Assembly (NCBI GenBank): GCA_016777395.1
Contig: JADHRO010000001.1
Coordinates: forward strand, 1 to 31,639
Length of the DNA stretch: 31,639 nt
Source of the DNA: Chitinophagales bacterium
GTDB lineage: Bacteria; Bacteroidota; Bacteroidia; Chitinophagales; UBA8649
Direction: 5' to 3'
A program made the translations under genes and the position numbers. The number at the start of each line of letters is the position of its first letter. The first letter of the stretch is position 1. Positions 9,008-15,919 of this stretch are shown piece by piece. The notes under the pieces were generated by a model. The model was not told the DNA's origin. It saw only the letters and a program-made list of their open reading frames with translations, and did not search any database.

Positions 9008-9010
9008 ATT

Positions 9011-9634
9011 ATGCAAGTGATGAATAATACATATCAAAAAAATGGAATTAGTCTTGAGAATAGGCATACAGCTCATCGGCTGATTTTATATATTTCGATG
9101 GCCTCTATTACAATGTTTTTCGCAGTAACTACAAGCGCTGTCTTGGTTAAGAAAGCTGATGTATTGAATTGGGCTCAATTTCCTTTGCCCGATATATTTT
9201 TTATAAGTACAATTATTGCTCTTGCATCTAGTCTTGCTTTTTATTTTTCTTACAGGCTATACCAGCAGAAGAAATTCATGGCTTTTAGATGGATGCTTGC
9301 ATTAAGTGGGATGATAAGTCTTGGCTTTTTGATTAGTCAATTGTTAGGCTTCGAAGCTTTAAAAGATATGGGCTTACCCCTTACTGGAAACGTGGCAGGA
9401 TCTTTTATTTATTTTTTAGCTATAGTGCATGGATTACACATCATTGGTGGACTTACTGTACTTCTTATCATGCTAGTTAAAGCTATTCTTGCGCGAAAAA
9501 ATATACAGTTTGAAGGAAGTGGGGTAATCAATAAAAAACGATTATTTTCAATGGAAATTTTAACGTCCTACTGGCATTTCGTAAATGTGCTATGGGTTTA
9601 TTTATTTTTGTTTTTTTACTTTAATTATCAATAA
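9011..9634 (+). CDS. Subunit-III-like heme-copper oxidase protein (first of two)
   Basis: This is a 207-residue membrane protein of the cytochrome c oxidase subunit III superfamily. It has five hydrophobic segments and the family end pattern W-H-F-V-N-V-L-W-V-Y-L-F close to the C-terminus, plus the HGLHIIGG segment that is also found, as HGMHVITG, in the next gene. It is shorter and more divergent than that neighbour, which looks like the canonical subunit III. It may be an accessory or assembly subunit of the same oxidase, or a second subunit III half. The start at 9011 is 3 bases after ctaB; a second ATG at 9020 is an alternative giving three residues less. Confidence 0.85.
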   Translation: MQVMNNTYQKNGISLENRHTAHRLILYISMASITMFFAVTTSAVLVKKADVLNWAQFPLPDIFFISTIIALASSLAFYFSYRLYQQKKFMAFRWMLALSGMISLGFLISQLLGFEALKDMGLPLTGNVAGSFIYFLAIVHGLHIIGGLTVLLIMLVKAILARKNIQFEGSGVINKKRLFSMEILTSYWHFVNVLWVYLFLFFYFNYQ

Positions 9635-9640
9635 TTAATT

Positions 9641-10327
9641 ATGTCATCAGGATCTACAAATGAATATGAAGTGCACGAATGGGAGAGTCTAAAAGGCCCA
9701 TTTAATGCTAGTTATGGTAAAGTAATGATGTGGTATTTCTTAATATCGGATACATTCGTGTTTGGTGCCTTCTTAGTTGCATATGCTGCGGCTAGAACTT
9801 CTAATGCCGAATCATGGCCAATGGCAAGTGAAGTGTTTAGTACGGTTCCTGGTTTGTCTGGCAATCATTATCCATTAGTATTTGTTTCTTTTATGACTTT
9901 TGTACTTATTATAAGTTCAGTAACTATGGTTAGAGCGGTGCAAGAAGGTTTTATGGGTAATCGAAATGGAGTGATAAAGTACTTAATTCCAACTATAGCA
10001 ATGGGACTTTTATTCCTAGGTTGTCAGTATCTAGAGTGGTCTCATCTAATCCATGAAGGAATGACGATGTGGTATACGCCGTTCAGCGCTTTGGGGCATG
10101 GACATGAAGGACCTCAACAATTTGGAATGTTCTTTTTTACGATTACTGGATTTCACGGTATGCACGTTATCACTGGTGTTTTATTGAATATTTGGTTATT
10201 GGTTGAAACCGCAAAAGGCAGATTTGATAAATTAGGTAACTACAGTATGGTTGAAAAGATAGGTCTTTTCTGGCACTTTGTAGATTTGGTTTGGGTATAT
10301 GTTTTCTTGGGATATTACCTACTGTAA
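9641..10327 (+). CDS. coxC: Cytochrome c oxidase subunit III
   Basis: This 228-residue canonical subunit III stabilises the aa3 oxidase core during turnover. It shows five main membrane segments, the ITGFHGMHVITG segment, and the C-terminal hallmark W-H-F-V-D-L-V-W-V-Y-V-F-L. The N-terminal ~25 residues are polar. It begins 6 bases after the related gene at 9011 and is 30 bases before the subunit IV start, so the oxidase genes are co-translated or nearly so. The duplication of subunit-III-like genes side by side is seen directly; which copy fills the canonical position is inferred from length and motif conservation. Confidence 0.93.
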   Translation: MSSGSTNEYEVHEWESLKGPFNASYGKVMMWYFLISDTFVFGAFLVAYAAARTSNAESWPMASEVFSTVPGLSGNHYPLVFVSFMTFVLIISSVTMVRAVQEGFMGNRNGVIKYLIPTIAMGLLFLGCQYLEWSHLIHEGMTMWYTPFSALGHGHEGPQQFGMFFFTITGFHGMHVITGVLLNIWLLVETAKGRFDKLGNYSMVEKIGLFWHFVDLVWVYVFLGYYLL

Positions 10328-10357
10328 TTATTATTGATAAGCGAAAAATTTAGTACA

Positions 10358-10702
10358 ATGGCACACATGACGCAACAAGAATATGAGCAAAATAAAAAAG
10401 ACGTTTACAAAACGACAGGGATACTATCTGTAGTGACTGTCGTAGAAGTTTTAGGCTCTATAGTATATGAAAACATGGTCGAAGATTTAAGATGGCCGCT
10501 CATGGTATTTGTTACTTTAGCTAGTGTAATTAAGGCCTATTGGATTATGAATGTGTTTATGCACGTTGGACATGAGAAAAAAGGATTTATGTTTACTATC
10601 CTTTTTCCATTTATATTCTTAGTATGGGCTATCATTGCCTTTTCGTTTGATGGAGCTGCCTGGCTTGCAATGCGAAATGCAATCAATGGCATATTTTTTT
10701 AA
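10358..10702 (+). CDS. ctaF: Cytochrome c oxidase subunit IV, prokaryotic type
   Basis: This 114-residue protein has three transmembrane helices and matches the bacterial cytochrome c oxidase subunit IV family, a small structural subunit. The first helix is near TGILSVVTVVEVLGSIVY, the second contains WIMNVFMHVGHEKKG just after it, and the third is FPFIFLVWAIIAFSF. The ATG at 10358 is chosen as start. An in-frame TTG at 10334 would add eight residues (MISEKFST) without family support, and that stretch is AT-rich spacer. The gene sits between coxC and the SCO-type gene, ending 3 bases before the latter. Confidence 0.86.
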   Translation: MAHMTQQEYEQNKKDVYKTTGILSVVTVVEVLGSIVYENMVEDLRWPLMVFVTLASVIKAYWIMNVFMHVGHEKKGFMFTILFPFIFLVWAIIAFSFDGAAWLAMRNAINGIFF

Positions 10703-10705
10703 TCC

Positions 10706-11413
10706 ATGACACAACATACATCTAATAGCAACGGGAAACTAACGACAATATTCATAGTCCTGCTGCCGCTTTTACTTTTTGGATTATTTTATTTGTATAC
10801 CAAGCAAGCAAGAACAGACTTGAAAACAATGAAATATCCCCGTAAAATGTTTGCTATTGGCATTGATACAATTACCGAAGGAGCATTTAAGCGTATAGAT
10901 ACAGTTTATCATGAGATCCCTTCATTTACGCTAACTAATCAATATGGTCAGACGATTTCGAAAGATCAGTTTCGTGATAAGATTTTAATTGTAGATTTTT
11001 TCTTTACAAGTTGTCCTACTATCTGTCCCACTATGAGTGAACAACTGGCAAGGGTCCAAGAGCAATTGATCAGAGATGATCGAGTGGTGATCGTTTCATT
11101 CTCTATTGACCCTGTGCGCGACACGCCAGAGAAATTGAAGGTATATGCAGAAGAATATAGCGCAGTGCCCGGTAAATGGCAATTCTTAACTGGAGATAAG
11201 AAAGAAATTTATAAGCTTGCTTTGGAAGGATATAAGATGTCAGCATTTGATGATGGTGGAGATGATGAACATGATGGTTTTGTTCATACCGACCGTTTTG
11301 CATTAGTTGACCCTAACTGGAATATTAGAGGTTATTATAAAGGTACTTCAGAAAATGAAGTGAACATCATGCTGGGTGATGTGTTATTACTGTTAGAAGA
11401 ATTTAAAAGGTAA
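10706..11413 (+). CDS. SCO1/SenC family copper chaperone
   Basis: This is a thioredoxin-like copper-binding protein that helps load or reduce the CuA site of subunit II. An N-terminal membrane anchor (about residues 14-31) precedes a soluble domain. The diagnostic copper ligands are present: C103-P-T-I-C107 (CxxxC) and H194 in the FVHTDRF segment. At 235 residues the length is normal. A short acidic loop (DDGGDDEHDG) lies directly before the His ligand. The gene lies between oxidase subunit IV and a DUF420 gene, with gaps of 3 bases and 1 base, which supports a role in maturing the oxidase encoded upstream. Confidence 0.95.
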   Translation: MTQHTSNSNGKLTTIFIVLLPLLLFGLFYLYTKQARTDLKTMKYPRKMFAIGIDTITEGAFKRIDTVYHEIPSFTLTNQYGQTISKDQFRDKILIVDFFFTSCPTICPTMSEQLARVQEQLIRDDRVVIVSFSIDPVRDTPEKLKVYAEEYSAVPGKWQFLTGDKKEIYKLALEGYKMSAFDDGGDDEHDGFVHTDRFALVDPNWNIRGYYKGTSENEVNIMLGDVLLLLEEFKR

Positions 11414-11414
11414 A

Positions 11415-11954
11415 ATGGCAATTAGGTTAGAAGAAAAAAGTGCAAAACAAATAATAGTCGCTCTATCAGTGGTTGTGGCTTTATTAGTAGGTGTATTGAA
11501 CTGGGGTATAGATAAACGGATGGTAACAGGACTTGATCTTAGTTTTTTTCCAAAGTTTCACGCCTTACTAAATAGTGTAGTTGCTCTTCTTCTAGTTGTG
11601 GGCTTAGTGTTTATTAAAAAGGGGGAGAAGTCCTTGCATCAAAAGTCAATGTTTTTGTCATTTGTCGTTTCTGCAGTCTTTCTCTTATCGTATGTGCTTT
11701 ACCATACGCTGGCTGAACCAACATCCTATGGAGGAGTTGGTGGATTCAAGTATACTTATTATTTCATTCTAATCACGCATATTATCTTAGCTGCTGTAAT
11801 CATGCCATTCATACTTATGACTTTTTACTATGCATGGAGTGAGAAATGGGTGAAACACAAATCCTTAGCTAAAAAGATTTGGCCATTTTGGTTTTATGTA
11901 GCAGTAACCGGTGTTGTAATTTATTTTATGATCGCACCTTACTACAGTTATTAA
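11415..11954 (+). CDS. DUF420 membrane protein, probable oxidase assembly factor
   Basis: This 179-residue protein has five hydrophobic segments and matches the DUF420 family. It carries spaced histidines at helix ends (KFHALLN, YHTLAEP, ITHIIL, VKHKS), a feature of the family that suggests heme or metal handling. In Firmicutes, DUF420/YozB-type proteins (CtaM) have been linked to aa3-type oxidase function; that is family knowledge from memory. The location, 1 base after the SCO gene in the oxidase operon, agrees. The start at 11415 directly follows the SCO stop (TAAAATG). The exact biochemical role is not visible. Confidence 0.85.
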   Translation: MAIRLEEKSAKQIIVALSVVVALLVGVLNWGIDKRMVTGLDLSFFPKFHALLNSVVALLLVVGLVFIKKGEKSLHQKSMFLSFVVSAVFLLSYVLYHTLAEPTSYGGVGGFKYTYYFILITHIILAAVIMPFILMTFYYAWSEKWVKHKSLAKKIWPFWFYVAVTGVVIYFMIAPYYSY

Positions 11955-11963
11955 TGCATTGAA

Positions 11964-12194
11964 ATGAAAAAAGTATTATTCCTATTAGTTCTTAATCTTG
12001 TGTCACTGAAGCTAGCTATTAGCCAATGTGCTATGTGTAAAGCTAGTGCTGAAACTAGTCTCGAATCAGGAGCGAGTGACGCCGCTGGCATTAATACGGG
12101 CGTATTGTATGTCTTAGCAATCACTTTTGGAATGTTAGGTTTTATGGGCTATCTCCTGTATAAAGGAAACAAGGCTACTCGTTCAGTCGATTAA
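11964..12194 (+). CDS. Small exported CxxC membrane protein of unknown function
   Basis: This is a 76-residue protein with a signal peptide (about residues 1-20), immediately followed by QC22-A-M-C25, then a Ser/Ala/Gly-rich stretch, one transmembrane helix (about residues 45-66) and a short basic tail. Topology would put the CxxC motif outside the cytoplasmic membrane. It starts 9 bases after the DUF420 gene and closes the cox operon. Small proteins of this layout beside SCO and DUF420 genes in Bacteroidota are familiar, but no function is known to me. A copper- or thiol-linked role in oxidase assembly is inference from motif and place only. The Q before Cys argues against a lipobox. Confidence 0.8.
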   Translation: MKKVLFLLVLNLVSLKLAISQCAMCKASAETSLESGASDAAGINTGVLYVLAITFGMLGFMGYLLYKGNKATRSVD

Positions 12195-12265
12195 AACCGA
12201 GGTTGATAAGGCAAACTATTTGATTTCTTATTTTTCTTAATATCCATCATTACGAAAATTTCCAT

Positions 12266-14668
12266 ATGAAAAATATAATCGCATCGCTTCTTTTATTAAG
12301 CACCAGTTTCGTGTCTGCTCAAAATGAATTTAACTGCTATCACTTTGATGAGCAGGGACAAACGCGGGAGCATTTTGTCGATTTTAAATCCATGTTGCTA
12401 GATATAAGTTTTGATACCAAGGCCAGAAAAGTCTTGGGTCAAGTGCATTACGAATTTACAACTATTCGACCTTCAATTGATCAATTGGTTTTGGATGCAC
12501 CAGAAATATGGATAGAAGCGGTATTGTTTGATGGCACGCCCGTTGATTATAAGACTGACGAGCAGCATTTAATCATTGACTTTCCAGTCTCGTTGCCATG
12601 GGAGGAGGATCACCAATTGGATATTTCATATACTTGCCAACCGGAAAAAGGATTATACTTCCTGGGGTGGAAGGATACGACCAATAGAGCAAGGAAACAA
12701 ATTTGGACGCAAGGTCAAGGGATCGACAACCGTTACTGGGTTCCAAGCTTCGATGATGTTAGTGATAAGCTCATTACTGAAACCAGAATTACTTTTGACT
12801 CTAAATTCGAAGTTGTTTCTAATGGAGACTTGATAGGAAAAGAAGATTATGAAAATGGATTGAGCACTTGGCATTATAAAATGAAAGATTCACATGTGCC
12901 TTATTTGCTAATGCTTGCCATCGGGGAGTATGATTTCAAGGAGATGATATCCTCTTCAGGAGTCGTAAATCGTCAGTATTACTATCCCAATAAACCCGAG
13001 GAGTTCAAACATACCTATATGTATTCAGTCGAAATGATGGACTGGATGGAAGAAGAATTCCAAGTGGCCTACCCTTGGGGTAAAGTATACCGAAATATAC
13101 CGGTTGCAGATTTTTTATACGGCGCTATGGAAAACACAACTTCCACAATTTTTACAGATTATTACTTAAAAGATAGTAGAGAGGCATTAGATAGAAATTA
13201 TGTGGGTACGAACGCCCACGAGTTAACGCATCAGTGGTTTGGAGATTTAATTTCTGAATGGAACGGCGCAAGTCATTGGTTGCATGAAAGTTTTGCAACA
13301 CACTATGCTAAACATTTTGAGCGCAGTGTTTTTGGGGAAGATTATTTTCAATGGGAACGAAATATGGAAATGCGACGAGCAATGAGTGCGGATGATAAAA
13401 ATGACTTGCCTATTGCCCACAGCGAGTCCGGATCATCTAGGCATTATCCCAAGGGAAGTTTTGTTATTGATATGCTTCGCGAGGCTGCAGGAGGAGATGA
13501 GGCCTACAAAAAGGTGATAAATGCGTATTTGAAGAAATATGCGTTTAGGCATGTTGATACACATTTGTTTCAACTTGAATTTATGGAGGTTTTAGGACTG
13601 AATTTGGATTGGTTTTTTGACCAATGGGTCCGTAAAGGTGGATATCCAATTTTTGAATGCGATTATGCTGAATCTTTTGGCCAAGTGGAGATAAATATTA
13701 AACAAATTCATGACCAAACCGAAACAATAGGTTTATTCAAGGTTCAAATGCCTATACAAGTCAAGTATAAGGATGGTAGCGATACGACATTCTTAGCAGA
13801 CCTTCAAAATGAAGAACACTCTATTTCTATTTCTAATACTGAAGGAAAGCCTATTCAATACGTTTTGTTCAATGTAAACAACGCACTTTACGCAAAAATT
13901 GTACACGAAAAAACAACTGCCGAACTTCTGGCACAAGCACTAGAAGCAAAGGATATGATCGATCGATATTTAGCTTTGGTCAAATTGGAGGATAGCCCAT
14001 TAAAAGAAAAAAGAAACATACTTTTAGCATGTTTTGAAAATGAAAGCTTTTTTGCTCCTCGGGCCAATATAGTTAAACAATTAGCAAATGATAACAATAG
14101 TAAAAGTCAAGAGCTAATCATGAAATCTCTGCTTGACAATGACGCGCGTGTTCGTAGAGCGGTCGTTTACCACTTAGAAAAAGTATCAAAAAAAATACAG
14201 CCAGTGTACGAAAATTTGTTGCTTGATAGCTCATATGTAAACATTGCAATGACTTTGGAAAAGCTTATTGAGGGGTTCCCTGAGCGTAAAGAGAAGTACT
14301 TGAAAATAACCCAATTAGACGCGCAGAAAAATGACCTGCTAAATATTGCCCATTTAAGCTTCAAAGCACAGGATGACGACCCCTTTGCCTTCAGTGATCT
14401 GATTGATTATGCTGGACCTTCCTTTGAGTTTAGAACAAGGATTAAAGCCATAGAGGCCTTAACTGATCTCGCTTACCAGGGCGATGATTTTATTTTCCCA
14501 CTTATCGATGCAAGTGTAAATTTTAATCGCAGATTAGCTGGAGTAGCTAGCAATGTTTTGATGTCTATAGAAAATCAGGACTTGCTTATTGAAGCATTGG
14601 AAAAGGGAGACTTCGATAAGAATGAACGCAAAAGAATTGACCAGTTAAAAACGAAGCTTGGTATTTAA
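12266..14668 (+). CDS. Exported M1-family zinc metallopeptidase with HEAT-like C-terminus
   Basis: This 800-residue gluzincin peptidase removes amino-terminal residues from peptides. A signal peptide (residues 1-18, ending SAQ) shows it is exported. The family motifs are complete: exopeptidase-type GAMEN at 286-290, HELTH at 318-322, the third zinc ligand E341 (18 residues after H322, in WLHES instead of the commoner WLNEG), and Y394, placed as the transition-state tyrosine. Residues ~560-800 look like helical HEAT/ARM repeats (DNDARVRRAVVYHLEK is typical). There is no type IX sorting domain, so it is probably periplasmic. It lies 71 bases after the cox operon, so a separate promoter is likely. 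It overlaps the converging gene by 4 bp. Confidence 0.93.
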   Translation: MKNIIASLLLLSTSFVSAQNEFNCYHFDEQGQTREHFVDFKSMLLDISFDTKARKVLGQVHYEFTTIRPSIDQLVLDAPEIWIEAVLFDGTPVDYKTDEQHLIIDFPVSLPWEEDHQLDISYTCQPEKGLYFLGWKDTTNRARKQIWTQGQGIDNRYWVPSFDDVSDKLITETRITFDSKFEVVSNGDLIGKEDYENGLSTWHYKMKDSHVPYLLMLAIGEYDFKEMISSSGVVNRQYYYPNKPEEFKHTYMYSVEMMDWMEEEFQVAYPWGKVYRNIPVADFLYGAMENTTSTIFTDYYLKDSREALDRNYVGTNAHELTHQWFGDLISEWNGASHWLHESFATHYAKHFERSVFGEDYFQWERNMEMRRAMSADDKNDLPIAHSESGSSRHYPKGSFVIDMLREAAGGDEAYKKVINAYLKKYAFRHVDTHLFQLEFMEVLGLNLDWFFDQWVRKGGYPIFECDYAESFGQVEINIKQIHDQTETIGLFKVQMPIQVKYKDGSDTTFLADLQNEEHSISISNTEGKPIQYVLFNVNNALYAKIVHEKTTAELLAQALEAKDMIDRYLALVKLEDSPLKEKRNILLACFENESFFAPRANIVKQLANDNNSKSQELIMKSLLDNDARVRRAVVYHLEKVSKKIQPVYENLLLDSSYVNIAMTLEKLIEGFPERKEKYLKITQLDAQKNDLLNIAHLSFKAQDDDPFAFSDLIDYAGPSFEFRTRIKAIEALTDLAYQGDDFIFPLIDASVNFNRRLAGVASNVLMSIENQDLLIEALEKGDFDKNERKRIDQLKTKLGI

Positions 14669-15000
14669 ATCCTAATCTCTTCGATAGGTTCCCAAAAGTG
14701 TTTGTCAAAGTTTTGAATTTGCTGATTGCGTATTATTATTCCCTCCTCGCTTAGTAACTTTTCCATTAGTTCAGGTGGTGAAAAATGGTGTCTACCAGTC
14801 AACAATCCTTTACGGTTTACCACGCGATGGGCAGGTACTTGGGGCTCTACAACATGCGAATTATTCATCGCGTACCCGACCATTCTTGCCGCTTTTTTTG
14901 CTCCAACAGCGACTGCAATTGCTCCATAGGTAGTTACCCGCCCTGTAGGTATCAATCGAACTACGGCATATACTTGTTCAAAGAAACTTAAGTCTTTCAT
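14665..15000 (-). CDS. Alkyltransferase-like protein (ATL), MGMT-related, no acceptor Cys
   Basis: This 111-residue protein has the DNA-binding domain of O6-methylguanine-DNA methyltransferase (RVTTYGAIA helix, ARMVGYAMNN segment) but reads PAHRV where active enzymes have PCHRV. Ala57 thus replaces the alkyl-acceptor cysteine. Such alkyltransferase-like proteins bind alkylated guanine without repairing it and pass the lesion to nucleotide excision repair (known for ATL proteins in other bacteria and yeast). The length is normal for a stand-alone ATL domain. The stop codon overlaps the stop of the M1 peptidase gene within TTTAAA at 14664-14669. trmB lies 27 bases upstream on the same strand, so both are probably on one transcript. 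Confidence 0.92.
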   Translation of the reverse strand: MKDLSFFEQVYAVVRLIPTGRVTTYGAIAVAVGAKKAARMVGYAMNNSHVVEPQVPAHRVVNRKGLLTGRHHFSPPELMEKLLSEEGIIIRNQQIQNFDKHFWEPIEEIRI

Positions 15001-15027
15001 TGCTGTATATTATTACTCGGGCACACG

Positions 15028-15720
15028 CTACTGAAACAAATTAAACTGCACATAATTGATATTCCGCCCATCCTTAATGTGCATCTTCTCGTAGAAGGTT
15101 TGGATTTCGGTTAGCTCAGGATAAGCAGTCCCTTTTCTATAGATATCTCGCTCTACAACAGTATAATCCATTTCCTTGCCATCTAAAACACCCATGGTGT
15201 AATCAAAGAGTAATTCACTATCGGTTTTTACATGAATAATGGCATCCTTAGAGCAAATTTTCTTATACAAGTCTAAAAATTTAGGAGAAGTTAAGCGGTG
15301 CTTTGCATGCCTATCTTTTGGAAATGGATCTGAAAAAACAATCCATATTTCTTGCACCTCTCCAGCCTCAAAAAACGCTTCTAAAAGCTCAATCTTTGTT
15401 CGCAGGTAGGCAGCATTTTCGAGGTTTTCTTCCAAAGCATCTTTAGCCCCTTTATGTATTCGAGCTCCCTTAATATCAATACCAATAAAATTTCGATTGG
15501 CGTGGCGCTTTGCCAAATTGAATGTGTATTCCCCTTTACCACATGCAAGTTCAAGTGTTAACGGATGGTTGTTTTTGAAATGCATCTTCTTCCATTTCCC
15601 TTTCAAGTCAATAGAGTCTCCCTTAAAGTTAACTAAACAGGGTTTTTTAAAATCCAAATTTTGATAAAAATTAGAAAAGGCTTTTAGCTCCGTAAATCGT
15701 TTTAGTTTGTCTTTGCCCAT
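15028..15720 (-). CDS. trmB: tRNA (guanine-N7-)-methyltransferase TrmB
   Basis: This 230-residue SAM-dependent enzyme makes 7-methylguanosine at position 46 of tRNA. The SAM loop LELACGKGE is at residues 56-64, GIDIKGARIHKG follows at 80-91, and the catalytic SDPFPK with following KHRL is at 130-143. The start is placed at the ATG ending at 15720, giving MGKDKLKRF, the normal start of Bacteroidota TrmB. The frame extends 14 codons further (ATG at 15762), but that extension has no family match and overlaps a good -10-type promoter box at 15752-15759. The ATL gene follows on the same strand. Confidence 0.95.
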   Translation of the reverse strand: MGKDKLKRFTELKAFSNFYQNLDFKKPCLVNFKGDSIDLKGKWKKMHFKNNHPLTLELACGKGEYTFNLAKRHANRNFIGIDIKGARIHKGAKDALEENLENAAYLRTKIELLEAFFEAGEVQEIWIVFSDPFPKDRHAKHRLTSPKFLDLYKKICSKDAIIHVKTDSELLFDYTMGVLDGKEMDYTVVERDIYRKGTAYPELTEIQTFYEKMHIKDGRNINYVQFNLFQ

Positions 15721-15751
15721 AATGTTGTTCAGTCTATTGGAATATACTTTG

Positions 15752-15759
15752 CAAAAATA
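15752..15759 (-). promoter_or_regulatory. trmB: Bacteroidota-type -7 box for trmB
   Basis: On the minus strand TATTTTTG (TAnnTTTG, followed by C) lies 31 bases before the trmB start chosen here, giving a leader of about 25 bases. No clear TTTG -33 element is visible at the expected distance, so the call rests on the -7 box and placement alone. The plus strand carries a partly overlapping TATACTTTGC at 15743-15752 that may be coincidental. Confidence 0.45.
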
Positions 15760-15919
15760 CACGGATTCATTTACTTTCCGTTCAGATACACAGGCTAATT
15801 CTCCCTCACAATAGACTTTTTTTGTCTTTTTTTAATCATATGCTTAGAGTATCTTTACAATCTTAAAATGTAAGTCTCAAACTATTTTACAGATTAATGC
15901 GTTAATAGGGGACTAGATT

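Noticed and set aside
10334..10357. N-terminal extension of oxidase subunit IV from TTG at 10334
   Set aside because: The added residues have no family support, and an ATG at 10358 gives a normal subunit IV N-terminus.
15813..15833. AGAC-T7-GTCT followed by a T run, resembling a terminator
   Set aside because: The stem is only 4 bp with two A-T pairs and lies between divergent genes (trmB and the PKD gene), where no transcript is expected to end.
15850..15857. TATCTTTA as -7 box for the PKD gene
   Set aside because: The last base misses the consensus, and the nearest TTTG (15821-15824) is 25 bases away, longer than the usual 17-23. Possible, but not listed as a promoter.
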